A DNA stretch of 64,000 nt. Source: Desulfobacterales bacterium (GTDB taxonomy: Bacteria; Desulfobacterota; Desulfobacteria; Desulfobacterales; JAFDDL01). The translations under genes and the position numbers were made by a program. The notes beneath the pieces are model-generated. The model was not told the DNA's origin. It ran no database searches and was given only the letters and a program-made list of their open reading frames with translations. This document shows, piece by piece, positions 28,081 to 36,846 of the stretch. Position 1 is the first letter of the stretch; the number at the start of each line of letters is the position of its first letter. The stretch is taken from assembly GCA_034003325.1 (NCBI GenBank), contig JAVEYW010000011.1:124001-188000 (forward strand), read 5' to 3'.

Positions 28081-28150
28081 CTATCAGCTATGAGCTATGA
28101 GCTATCAGCTATGAGCTATCAGCTATGAGCTATCAGCTATGAGCTATCAG
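28081..28150. repeat. Heptamer tandem repeat, ten copies of CTATSAG
   Basis: Ten uninterrupted heptamers alternate mostly between CTATCAG and CTATGAG over 70 bp. It fills the gap between sat-cysC and cysQ, directly before the cysQ start. The unit equals the core of the 27201-27239 hairpin. Confidence 0.92.
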
Positions 28151-28156
28151 CTCCCC

Positions 28157-29872
28157 TCAAATATACCCCTTCTGCCCCATCACCAGCAGCACCTCCTGCG
28201 CCGCCTCATCCGGTGTCAGATGGGTCGTATCAATAACAACCTCCGGGGATTCCGGTGCTTCATAGGGGTCGTCCACGCCCGTAAAGCCTTTGATCAAGCC
28301 GGCGCGGGCCTTGGCATACATGCCTTTTCGATCCCTTGTTTCACATTCTGCGATCGGGGTTGCGACATGAACCTCAATAAAGCCCCCATAGGCTTCGATA
28401 GTTTTTCTGATTTCGTTTCGTGTTGTTGCATAGGGTGCGATCGGGGCGCAAATCGCAATGCCCCGATTTTTTGTGATTTCGCTGGCGACAAATCCGATCC
28501 GCCGGACATTGATGTCACGGTGTTCCTTGGAGAAGCTGAGCTCCCTGGAAAGGTTTCTTCGAACGATATCACCATCCAGGAGGGTGACCGGGCGGTCGCC
28601 GATCTCCAGAAATCTGGAAAAAAGGACTTTGGCGATGGTGGATTTTCCGGCACCGGACAAGCCTGTCAGAAAAATGGTGACCCCCTGCTTTCGGGGAGGG
28701 GGGTAGGCGTTCAGCAATTCGTTGATGACTTCCGGAAAGGTGGCCCATTCCGGCACATGTCGGCCGCTGCGAATGCGGTCTCGAATCTGAGAGCCGTTTA
28801 ATGAAATGGTCTGGGTTCCCGGTGATATTCGGTCCACTTGTCGGTATTCATCCTCAAAAGGCAAGTAGACCATTTCGTCAAAGGCGATGATGGTGATCCC
28901 GATTTCTTCGCTGTGTTGATCCGCCATTTTCGGGGCGGCATCTAAGGGGTAAAAAGATCTTCCTTCCTTGTCGGTCCCGGGTCCGGCATGATCCCTTCCG
29001 ACAATGAAGTGGGTGCATCCGTAATTTTTTGCGATGATGGCATGCAACAACGCGGTTTTTGGCCCGGCCATTCGGGTGGCCAGCGGCAGCAAATTCAGCA
29101 GATGGGAATTCGGCGGATAATGCCGGCCCACTTCCCGGTAGCAGCGCACGCGCGTGAAGTGGTCAAAATCACCCGGTTTGCTCACGCCCGCAATGGGCAA
29201 TAACAGCAGGTTGGCCTTGGCTTTTCGCATCGCTTCAAGGGTCATCTCGAATTGAGGCCGGTGAATCGGGTTTCGTGTGGTAAACCCCACCACCCGGTTC
29301 CATTCAAGTTTTTGATACATTTGACGGATTTCCCCCGGGGTTTGGCGAAGTTGCTTAAAGTCCGCATGAAGCGGCAGGCTGATCACTTCAACGGCGCCGC
29401 CGACATAATAATCGCCCGTCCGGTTCAACAAATAATGAACACCGGGGTGAGACGGATCCTGCGTGCCGAAAACCTGAACAGCCTCCTTCGGGTGATCCAC
29501 CGGCCAGATGTCCTCAATGTGCATGATCGCCAGCAGAAAGCCCTCCATATCCCTCAAGGCCAGGGATTGGCCCACCTCAAGCCGCTTGGCGGTGATTTGG
29601 GAGATATCCAGGCAAATGGGGATGGGCCACAGGGTGTTATCCTGAAGCCGCATGCGGTCCAAAACCGACTCGTAATCCGCGCTCGTCATAAATCCTTTGA
29701 GCGGTGAAAAGGCGCCGGTGGCCAACAACTCAAGGTCACATAATTGTCGTTCATTCAAGCTGATCTCAGGCAGATTGAGAGAAATTTCTTTTAGCAAGGT
29801 TTGACGGGTTTCGTCCACAATGAGATTGACGAGTGACTTGCCGTATGGCACCATCGGTTCCGGCCCTTTCAT
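28157..29872 (-). CDS. Bifunctional sulfate adenylyltransferase / adenylylsulfate kinase
   Basis: The N-terminal ATP sulfurylase (to about residue 385) makes APS. The C-terminal APS kinase has the P-loop GLSGAGKS, about 168 residues from the end, and makes PAPS. GRDHAGPG in the sulfurylase is intact, but the usual QxRNPxHxxH motif reads TTRNPIHRPQ (29252-29281): Thr for Gln and Gln for the second His. The kinase segments DGDIVRRNL, FVASEITKNRGIAICAPIAPY and GFTGVDDPYEAP are canonical. ATG 29872 is used; ATG 29854 (after AAAGGG) or TTG 29911 are possible. With cysQ it suggests PAPS production. Dissimilatory reducers normally use a separate Sat, so this one is probably not for respiration. Confidence 0.9.
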   Translation of the reverse strand: MKGPEPMVPYGKSLVNLIVDETRQTLLKEISLNLPEISLNERQLCDLELLATGAFSPLKGFMTSADYESVLDRMRLQDNTLWPIPICLDISQITAKRLEVGQSLALRDMEGFLLAIMHIEDIWPVDHPKEAVQVFGTQDPSHPGVHYLLNRTGDYYVGGAVEVISLPLHADFKQLRQTPGEIRQMYQKLEWNRVVGFTTRNPIHRPQFEMTLEAMRKAKANLLLLPIAGVSKPGDFDHFTRVRCYREVGRHYPPNSHLLNLLPLATRMAGPKTALLHAIIAKNYGCTHFIVGRDHAGPGTDKEGRSFYPLDAAPKMADQHSEEIGITIIAFDEMVYLPFEDEYRQVDRISPGTQTISLNGSQIRDRIRSGRHVPEWATFPEVINELLNAYPPPRKQGVTIFLTGLSGAGKSTIAKVLFSRFLEIGDRPVTLLDGDIVRRNLSRELSFSKEHRDINVRRIGFVASEITKNRGIAICAPIAPYATTRNEIRKTIEAYGGFIEVHVATPIAECETRDRKGMYAKARAGLIKGFTGVDDPYEAPESPEVVIDTTHLTPDEAAQEVLLVMGQKGYI

Positions 29873-30009
29873 GATGAATGTTCCAATGCTTGTGGTTGCG
29901 GCGGAAGACAATGCCGCCGAAACGGGTCTGTCCGCGCAGTTGCCGTGGAGTATAATAACAGGTTGGCGGGCGTGTCAAGGCTCTTGATGATCCAACTCCT
30001 TGAAAATAC

Positions 30010-30038
30010 TTGACACAAGGAGAAATTAACCATAGAGA
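30010..30038 (+). promoter_or_regulatory. Possible promoter upstream of the MinD-like gene
   Basis: TTGACA (30010-30015), 17 nt, then TAGAGA (30033-30038; three of six matches). It lies in the divergent gap between sat-cysC and the gene at 30146. Confidence 0.3.
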
Positions 30039-30145
30039 ACGAATCGTTTTGAGTCCGGCTATTGTTAATGGGGGTGTTTTTACCGCTAATCGCCCCTCTG
30101 CAAGGATCGAACCGAATCGGGGCACAAATCGGGGAAACTTAGGTT

Positions 30146-30838
30146 ATGGAAATAGGGCTTAAAGGCGTTGTCGTCATCGTTGGCGGGTACGGTTCCGGAA
30201 AGACCGAGGTGGCGATTAATCTGGCCGTGAATCAAAAGCGCAGGGGGGCAAAGGTTCGGGTGGCGGATCTTGATCTTGTCAATTTCTATTTTCGAACCCG
30301 GGAGGCGAAACACTATCTTGCCGACTTGGGGATTGATCTGGTGCTGCCACCTAAGCAATACATGAACGCCGATTTGCCGATCCTGGCGCCCGAAGTGGCG
30401 GGCATGATTCGACACCCTGCCGAACTGACGCTGCTGGATGTCGGCGGGGACGATGCCGGCGCCACCGTGCTGGCATCCCTTGCCGATGCGTTCAGCGGCA
30501 GGCCGTATCGCATGCTTCAGGTGGTGAATCCTTTTCGGCCGAATACGGCGACAATGGCCGGGTGCCTGAAAATACAAAAAGAAATTGAGGCAGCGTCCGG
30601 CATGACGATAGATGGTATTATCGGCAACGCCAATCTGATTGATGAGACCACCCATGAGGTGGTTCAGCAGGGCTATGTGTTTGTCTCGGCGTTATCCGAT
30701 CATACCGGGTTGCCCCTTGAATTTATCACCGCATCAACGGATCTTTTGCCTCAGTTGGACACGGCGAGTTTTGGGTGTCCCATTCTGGCGATTGACAGGC
30801 GGCTTTCCATGCCGTGGACAAAAAAACAGATGGATTAA
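30146..30838 (+). CDS. MinD/CobB-like P-loop NTPase, function unknown
   Basis: The 230-residue protein has a Walker A motif GGYGSGKT (residues 13-20) lacking the KGG signature lysine of true MinD/ParA, a Walker A'-like DLDLVN, and LLDVGGDDAG in the Walker B position. The rest resembles cobyrinic-acid-synthase/MinD nucleotide-binding folds. It is soluble, with no membrane-targeting helix visible. It sits upstream of hisC (11-29 nt gap) and may share its transcript. No partner gene, such as an oxidoreductase, is adjacent, so no pathway is assigned. Confidence 0.75.
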   Translation: MEIGLKGVVVIVGGYGSGKTEVAINLAVNQKRRGAKVRVADLDLVNFYFRTREAKHYLADLGIDLVLPPKQYMNADLPILAPEVAGMIRHPAELTLLDVGGDDAGATVLASLADAFSGRPYRMLQVVNPFRPNTATMAGCLKIQKEIEAASGMTIDGIIGNANLIDETTHEVVQQGYVFVSALSDHTGLPLEFITASTDLLPQLDTASFGCPILAIDRRLSMPWTKKQMD

Positions 30839-30867
30839 TAACGTGTTAATTGAGGATGGGACTTCGA

Positions 30868-31989
30868 ATGAACAAAAATGAGGAACAGGGCGCATCCCGG
30901 TTTTTGAATCTCAGAGTGCCTTCGCACATAGCGGCTATCAAACCTTATGAGCCGGGAAAGCCGCTCGATGAGTTGGAGCGGGAATATGGCATCAGTGACT
31001 CGGTGAAGCTGGCCTCCAATGAAAATCCCTTGGGGCCCTCTCCCCTGGCAGTCAACGCCATGGAAAAAGCCATGGGAAACCTCCATCGTTATCCGGATGG
31101 CGCAGCCTATCTTTTAAACGAGAAACTGGCCGGGCATTTAGACGTGCCGCGCAACGCCATTGTTCTGGGTAACGGTTCCGATGAAATTATCGGCATGTTG
31201 ACGCGCGCACTGCTTCAGTCTGGAGATGAGGCCGTGCTTCCGAAACCGTCTTTTCTAATGTACGACATCATGATCCGTTGCGCGGACGCGAAACCCATCT
31301 ACGTACCGCTCAATGGCCTGGCGATTGATCTGGACCGGATGGCCGAAGCGATCACGTCTAAAACGCGACTGATTTTTGTGAACAATCCCAATAACCCCAC
31401 CGGAACCATCGTGACCCAAAATGAGTTTGAAGCCTTTCTGAAAAAAGTGCCGGAAGGCGTGGTGGTTGTCATGGACGAGGCGTATATCGAATTTGCTCGG
31501 GATGAGCGATGTGCCAGTGGCCTTGATTACCTGGACGGACCTGTTCCCGTCGTAACGCTGCGGACATTTTCAAAGGCTTATGGCCTTGCCGGTCTCAGGG
31601 TTGGCTATGGTGTCATGCCGGTTCCGCTTCAGGATCTTCTTAACCGGGTTAGACAGCCCTTCAACGTTAGTTCGCTTGCGCAAATTGCCGCAGTTCACGC
31701 CTTGGACGACACGGCGTTTTTGGAAAAAACACTTCAAGTGGTTCATGAGGGGCTTGATTATTTGTACCAGGAGATCGACAAAATGGGGTTGCGATACTTC
31801 CCCACGCAAGCGAATTTCTTCCTGATCGATGTCGGTCAGGATGCGGCTGTGGTGTTTGAAAAGATGCTTCGGCAAGGCGTAATCGTCCGTTCAATGGTAT
31901 CGTACGGGTTTCCGCAGTATATTCGAATCAATGCGGGGCTGCCCGTTGAAAACCGGCGATTTATTCAGGCGTTGAAAGCCGTTCTGTAA
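30868..31989 (+). CDS. hisC: Histidinol-phosphate aminotransferase
   Basis: This PLP aminotransferase of histidine synthesis belongs to fold type I. KLASNENPLGPSP, NPNNPTGT and MDEAYIEF are family blocks; the PLP lysine is Lys236 in TFSKAYGLAGLRVGYG. ATG 30868 gives 373 residues; ATG 30856 or TTG 30850 would add 4-6. No other his gene is present. The hisC-cmk-rpsA order suggests a shared operon. Activity on other amino acids, such as phenylalanine or tyrosine, is common in this family. Confidence 0.93.
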   Translation: MNKNEEQGASRFLNLRVPSHIAAIKPYEPGKPLDELEREYGISDSVKLASNENPLGPSPLAVNAMEKAMGNLHRYPDGAAYLLNEKLAGHLDVPRNAIVLGNGSDEIIGMLTRALLQSGDEAVLPKPSFLMYDIMIRCADAKPIYVPLNGLAIDLDRMAEAITSKTRLIFVNNPNNPTGTIVTQNEFEAFLKKVPEGVVVVMDEAYIEFARDERCASGLDYLDGPVPVVTLRTFSKAYGLAGLRVGYGVMPVPLQDLLNRVRQPFNVSSLAQIAAVHALDDTAFLEKTLQVVHEGLDYLYQEIDKMGLRYFPTQANFFLIDVGQDAAVVFEKMLRQGVIVRSMVSYGFPQYIRINAGLPVENRRFIQALKAVL

Positions 31990-32027
31990 CGGTCTCTTCT
32001 TTGTCTGAAGAGAGGCGAAAGAGGCGT

Positions 32028-32711
32028 ATGATGAAATCCGTGGTCGTGACGATTGACGGGCCGGCCGGCGCAGGCAAAACGACTGTCAGCCGGCAATTGG
32101 CCGAAGCGCTCCAATACCGATATGTGGATACCGGTTCGCTCTATCGTGCCGTGGCATTCTCGGCGCTTGAGGCCGGTATTTCGCCGACAGATGATGAAGG
32201 GCTTAAAGGCCTCTGCCAAAACCTTAACTTGAATTATACCATTGCAAATGGCGGCAGCCGATTGATTTTAAACGGCACTGATATCACGGATAAAATAAGA
32301 ACCCCTGAAATTTCAATGGCGGCCTCGGCGGTATCCGCAAGGCCGGTTGTACGGGAATTTTTGTTGGATATTCAAAAACGAATGGGTCGGGACAAAGCCG
32401 CCGTATTTGAAGGGCGGGACATGGGAACCGTTGTTTTCCCGAATGCCGAAGTCAAATTTTTTCTGGATGCGTCCCCCAAAATTCGGGCCTTGCGACGATA
32501 TCGGGAACTGGAAGGCAAGGGGGAACAGTCCTTGCAGGATGTTGAAAGAGAAATGGCCCGCCGGGATGAAAACGACAGCACGCGTGCGCTGGCACCGTTG
32601 AAACCGGCTGAAGATGCGATATATGTCGATTCCAGTGACATTCCGGTCGCCCAAGTCGTCGCAACAATGAAACGAATCGTGGAAACCCGCATTAACACTT
32701 CGACTGAATAG
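32028..32711 (+). CDS. cmk: Cytidylate kinase
   Basis: The enzyme phosphorylates CMP and dCMP. VTIDGPAGAGKTTVSRQLAE is the P-loop; YVDTGSLYRAVA and the CMP-binding FEGRDMGTVVFP match the family. AAAGAGG just upstream supports ATG 32028 or 32031; TTG 32001 is less likely. cmk next to rpsA is a conserved proteobacterial pair. Confidence 0.95.
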   Translation: MMKSVVVTIDGPAGAGKTTVSRQLAEALQYRYVDTGSLYRAVAFSALEAGISPTDDEGLKGLCQNLNLNYTIANGGSRLILNGTDITDKIRTPEISMAASAVSARPVVREFLLDIQKRMGRDKAAVFEGRDMGTVVFPNAEVKFFLDASPKIRALRRYRELEGKGEQSLQDVEREMARRDENDSTRALAPLKPAEDAIYVDSSDIPVAQVVATMKRIVETRINTSTE

Positions 32712-32826
32712 ATTTCAGCGTCTATGGAAAAAACCGTTGTGTTTTGATGCAACTGTTGTTATGTTGCCCGGATTATATGGCGAATAGATAGCCGCCATAA
32801 ATAATAGGCAAGGGGGATTTTTTTTC

Positions 32827-34665
32827 ATGTCAGAAGAAACTAAGAACGAGCAAAACGAAGCAATGGATCCGGAAGTCACATCAACGCCTCAGGACGCACC
32901 TGGCGTTTCGGCAATAGCCGCCGAAGCCCAAACGGAAGATTCTTTGGACGATGATCTGTCCGAAGAGGACGAGATGGACCGAGAAGGTATGGAAAACCTG
33001 ATCGATCTGTACGAGGAGAGTTTTAAACGATTTGCCGAGGGAGAAGTCGTTAAAGGCAAAATCATCTCCGTAGACAAGGATTTCGTGCTGGTCGATATCG
33101 GATACAAGTCCGAGGGACAGATTCGAATCGGCGAGTTTATCGATGAAGACGGCAACATTGTCGCCAAGGTCGGCGATGCAGTGGAGGTCATGGTGGAATG
33201 GTGGGACGATGAAGAGGAAGTGGTCGTCCTGTCCAAAGAAAAAGCTGTTAAGGTCAAAGTCTGGGAAGAGATTAAGAAAGCCCATGATGATGACGGCATC
33301 GTGGAAGGTACCATCGTCAGCCGCGTCAAGGGCGGTTTTTCAGTGGATATCGGCGTTCAGGCGTTTCTGCCGGGTTCTCAGGCCGATCTGCGACCCATTC
33401 GCAACCTTGATGAGATGGTCGGTCAGACCCTTAAGTTCAAAATTCTCAAATATAACCGAAAAAGAAGCAATATCGTCTTATCGCGACGGGCCATTTTGGA
33501 GCAGGAGCGTGAGACGGCTCGTTCAGCGACCTTATCTTCTATTACCGAAGGAAAGGTTGTGGACGGCATTGTTAAAAATATAACCGAGTACGGTGTGTTT
33601 GTCGATCTGGGCGGCGTGGATGGCCTGCTGCATATTACCGACATTTCATGGGGCCGCGTCAAACACCCCTCTGAAATGTTTACGGTGGGCGACAAGATAC
33701 AGGTAAAGGTCTTGACCCTGGATCTGGAGCGCGAGCGGGTGTCATTGGGGATGAAACAATTGACGCCGGATCCATGGACAACAGCGGCCGGCAAATACCC
33801 GGTCGGTGCCAAAATCACGGGCAAGGTGGTGAGCCTGACCGATTATGGTGCCTTTGTGGAGCTTGAAGAAGGAATAGAGGGCCTCATTCATATTTCCGAA
33901 ATGTCCTGGACGCGCAAAATCCGACATCCTTCCAAGGTGGTCAGCGTTGGCGACGAAGTCGAGGCGGTTGTGCTTGATTTGAAACCGGAAAACAGGCGCA
34001 TTTCTCTTGGGATGAAACAAACCGTTCCCAATCCCTGGGATGTCATCAGCGAGAAGTATCCGCTGGGCACCATTCTTGAAGGAAAAATTAAAAATATCAC
34101 CGATTTCGGTCTTTTTATCGGTATTGATGAGGGCATTGACGGGTTGGTGCATATTTCCGATATCTCCTGGACCAAGCGAATTAAACATCCTTCCGAGGTT
34201 TATAAAAAGGGGGATACGGTTCGGGCCAAGGTGCTGGACATTGATAAGGAGAACGAACGCTTCTCTCTCGGTATCAAACAGTTGGCCGATGATCCGTGGA
34301 AAACAGTGGCCGAGCGCTATAAGGTCGGTAAAGAGATTACGGGAACGGTAACCAACGTTACGGATTTCGGTGTGTTTATCGAGCTGGAAGAGGGGATCGA
34401 AGGGCTGGTGCATGTTTCCGAGATCAGCAAGGAGAAAGTCAAGTCTCCGGCCGAACAGTTCAAGGTTAGTGATGTGATTACCGCAAGGGTAATGAACATC
34501 AACAGTGAAGAGCGCCGGATCGGTCTGTCCATTAAGGCCATGGAAATGGCGGATGATCAGAGTATTCTGAGTGACTATGTCAGCAACATGAGACCCGCCA
34601 CATCCTCGTTCGGTGAATTGCTCCGCGAAAACCTTCAAGAAAAATTAGGTGAAAAGCAGTCTTAA
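32827..34665 (+). CDS. rpsA: 30S ribosomal protein S1
   Basis: This RNA-binding protein of the small subunit helps load structured mRNAs. Six S1 (OB) domains can be counted; domains 3-6 carry the clear G-x-V-x-x-I-T-x-[YF]-G-x-F-V/I pattern ending in LGMKQL-type strands. About 60 N-terminal residues are acidic and probably disordered (DDDLSEEDEMDREG), longer than in E. coli S1. Length 612. AAGGGGGA lies before the ATG. A perfect hairpin follows the gene. Confidence 0.97.
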   Translation: MSEETKNEQNEAMDPEVTSTPQDAPGVSAIAAEAQTEDSLDDDLSEEDEMDREGMENLIDLYEESFKRFAEGEVVKGKIISVDKDFVLVDIGYKSEGQIRIGEFIDEDGNIVAKVGDAVEVMVEWWDDEEEVVVLSKEKAVKVKVWEEIKKAHDDDGIVEGTIVSRVKGGFSVDIGVQAFLPGSQADLRPIRNLDEMVGQTLKFKILKYNRKRSNIVLSRRAILEQERETARSATLSSITEGKVVDGIVKNITEYGVFVDLGGVDGLLHITDISWGRVKHPSEMFTVGDKIQVKVLTLDLERERVSLGMKQLTPDPWTTAAGKYPVGAKITGKVVSLTDYGAFVELEEGIEGLIHISEMSWTRKIRHPSKVVSVGDEVEAVVLDLKPENRRISLGMKQTVPNPWDVISEKYPLGTILEGKIKNITDFGLFIGIDEGIDGLVHISDISWTKRIKHPSEVYKKGDTVRAKVLDIDKENERFSLGIKQLADDPWKTVAERYKVGKEITGTVTNVTDFGVFIELEEGIEGLVHVSEISKEKVKSPAEQFKVSDVITARVMNINSEERRIGLSIKAMEMADDQSILSDYVSNMRPATSSFGELLRENLQEKLGEKQS

Positions 34666-34675
34666 AGAAACGAAC

Positions 34676-34713
34676 ACCGGCCGGTTATATTATTAACCGG
34701 CCGGTATTATTTC
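34676..34713 (+). terminator. Terminator after rpsA
   Basis: A perfect 12-bp stem ACCGGCCGGTTA / TAACCGGCCGGT with a 6-nt loop is followed by ATTATTT. Confidence 0.85.
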
Positions 34714-34870
34714 CCGTCCGTCACCGAACAGCTCTTTTATCAATATAACTGCAAGCGTACAAAGTTACACCAAACTGAATCTATTTTGTTGCATCTCTTC
34801 GTGCCCTTGTGGTGAAAATAATATTTTTTATTTACTTATCAATTAGTAGCGTCGGCAAAGGGACATTCGA

Positions 34871-35779
34871 ATGTTTTCCAGAAGACACCCCTATTTATTT
34901 TTTCTGCTAATGATCAGCACTATTTCTGGCGTGAGTATGGTTCTGATTTTCTTTTTTATCTTTATCGGCGTCGGCGGCGTCGGCATTACCAACCTTTCTA
35001 CCATAAGGGGTGAGAAAGTCGGTGTTGTTGAGATCACCGGCGCCATTATCGACTCAAAGGAAACGCTTCGCCAAATCAAGCAATTTCGTGAAGATGATAC
35101 GATCAAAGCGATTGTGATCAGAATCAATTCCCCCGGAGGGGGTGTCGGCCCTTCTCAGGAAATTTTCAGAGAGATTCGGAAAACGATTCCCCTAAAGAAG
35201 ATAATCGCTTCCATGGGATCCGTGGCGGCTTCGGGCGGATATTATATTGCTGCAGGTACAAACGGTATCATGGCAAACCCCGGAACGATTACGGGCAGTA
35301 TTGGTGTGATCATCGGGTATACCAATTTTGAAACCCTGTTTCAGAAAATTGGCCTTTCGCCGGTGGTGATCAAAAGCGGCGAGTTTAAAGACATCGCATC
35401 ACCGGTGCGCCCAATGACGGAAAAAGAGAAAGAATTGCTTCAGGAGTTTGTCAATAAAACAAGATACCAGTTTGTTCGGGATGTATCCGAAGGCAGGGGA
35501 CGGCCCACGGCTGAGATCGAGCCTTTGGCGGATGGCCGAATTTTTTCGGGCGAGGAAGCAAAAGCCAACGGCCTGGTGGATCAGATGGGGAATCTGGAAG
35601 ATGCCATTGAGTGGGCCGGCCGGTTGGGGGGCATCACCGGCAGGGTCGTTCCGGTTTATGCGCAGCGTGAGCAGTTATCTCTTATCCAATATCTCACCGA
35701 TTCCATGGTGCATCGGTTGACGCGTCAATTGACAAATCCTTCCATGGAAGCGGCCTATCTCTATCGTCCCGGATCATAG
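34871..35779 (+). CDS. sppA: Signal peptide peptidase SppA (short, S49 family)
   Basis: This membrane-anchored serine protease degrades cleaved signal peptides. An N-terminal membrane segment (about residues 8-33) is followed by one S49 domain: VIRINSPGGGVGPSQEI, the nucleophile Ser121 in GSVAASGGYY, and the lysine-bearing VIKSGEFKD. At 302 residues it is the short form, as in Bacillus, not the double-domain E. coli enzyme. AAAGGGA precedes the ATG. It is convergent with yciO. Confidence 0.92.
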   Translation: MFSRRHPYLFFLLMISTISGVSMVLIFFFIFIGVGGVGITNLSTIRGEKVGVVEITGAIIDSKETLRQIKQFREDDTIKAIVIRINSPGGGVGPSQEIFREIRKTIPLKKIIASMGSVAASGGYYIAAGTNGIMANPGTITGSIGVIIGYTNFETLFQKIGLSPVVIKSGEFKDIASPVRPMTEKEKELLQEFVNKTRYQFVRDVSEGRGRPTAEIEPLADGRIFSGEEAKANGLVDQMGNLEDAIEWAGRLGGITGRVVPVYAQREQLSLIQYLTDSMVHRLTRQLTNPSMEAAYLYRPGS

Positions 35780-35844
35780 CCAGCGTAGACTTTTTATTGG
35801 CAACAAGCGCGAAAAAGCGTGCCTTACCGGAAAAGTTCGTTGGC

Positions 35845-35892
35845 TGCCCAGCAGTCCAGCCGCCAAGCAGCCCAGCTTCCGGCTTCGCCGGA
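35845..35892. repeat. CCGGC hairpin repeat with GCTGGG-type tail, copy 2 (reverse)
   Basis: TCCGGC-TTC-GCCGGA (35878-35892) is preceded by a degenerate run of CCCAGC/CCAGC units (35845-35877). Read on the minus strand it is the same design as at 4923 and 58639. It begins directly after the yciO stop and may serve as a terminator between the convergent sppA and yciO genes. Confidence 0.6.
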
Positions 35893-36501
35893 TTAAGAGA
35901 ACATGCTGATATCGCCGGCGCCTTCGCGGAGAATTTCCGGTTCATCATCTATCAGGGAAATTACGCTGGACTGAACGCCCGGCACGGGGCCGCCGTCGAT
36001 GACGGCGTCTATGCGGTGACCGAGGTGTTCGTTGATCAGCCATGGTTCATTTAGCAGGTCGCCGTTGGGAAGCGTGACGCTGGTGGAAATGATCGGGTTG
36101 CCGAGCGCTCGGGTGAGTGCCTGGCAAATAGCGTGATTGGGCACACGGATCCCCGCGGTTTTTCGCTTGGTCAGCATCATTTTCGGCACCAGTTTGGAGC
36201 CTTCGAGAATAAAGGTATAGGGACCGGGCAACAATCGCCGCATGGTCTTGTAAGCATAATTGGTTACTTTGGCATACAGGCTGATATGGGTCAGGTCCGA
36301 GCAGATGAAACTGAACGGTTTTTTCTTGTCGCGTTGTTTTAAGGCATAAATCGTTTCGATCGCTTTTTTGTTTAAAATATCACAGCCGATGCCATAATGG
36401 GTATCGGTTGGATAGGCAATAATCCCCCCCTCTTTCATCAAGGTGATAACTTGATGAATGAGACGCTGTTGGGGATTTTGCGGATTAATATTGATCAGCA
36501 T
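35893..36501 (-). CDS. yciO: YciO-type Sua5/YrdC family protein
   Basis: The 202-residue YrdC-fold protein resembles E. coli YciO in its start (MLININPQNPQQRLI), in GGIIAYPTDTHYGIGCD, and in RKTAGIRVPNHAICQAL. The fold binds ATP and threonylcarbamoyl-AMP. TsaC/Sua5 members make the tRNA t6A precursor, whereas the role of YciO is less defined. ATG 36501 is used because the longer frame adds 47 residues of low-complexity sequence without family similarity. AGGTACCC lies upstream. Confidence 0.88.
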   Translation of the reverse strand: MLININPQNPQQRLIHQVITLMKEGGIIAYPTDTHYGIGCDILNKKAIETIYALKQRDKKKPFSFICSDLTHISLYAKVTNYAYKTMRRLLPGPYTFILEGSKLVPKMMLTKRKTAGIRVPNHAICQALTRALGNPIISTSVTLPNGDLLNEPWLINEHLGHRIDAVIDGGPVPGVQSSVISLIDDEPEILREGAGDISMFS

Positions 36502-36846
36502 GGGTACCTGTGAAAAACAGTTATTCTTTAAACCGGCCAACCCGGAATGAGAATGGAGAAAAGGAAATTCGTTTGTATTAGGGTACGCCTTGGTTGTCAA
36601 GAAAGTTGAGGCGAAATAAAAGATTGCGAAAGGCGGTTTCATTTGTTATTGGGGCTGCAACCCGACTGACTGAAGACGATGTGGGCTTTGATTTCAAGGC
36701 GGGTTGACTCTTTTTTAAATAATAGTGGCGCATTCAGGCTGTAACAAACTGATTGACGCGGCTTGGCGAGACGGCGTTTCTTCGCTCATGACGCTCGGAT
36801 TGTATTGGATACGCAGGATGGGCGCAAAAGCATTGGGAGCACGAAT
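36502..36846. other. Divergent gap between yciO and guaB
   Basis: TTGACT at 36704-36709 has no partner -10 at proper spacing. No repeat, RNA or terminator is seen. Both neighbouring genes have longer open frames into this gap that lack family similarity, so I treat it as non-coding. Confidence 0.5.

Noticed and set aside
36763..36846. 28-codon N-terminal extension of IMP dehydrogenase
   Set aside because: Family proteins begin at [13 protein letters not shown]; the extension has no similarity.
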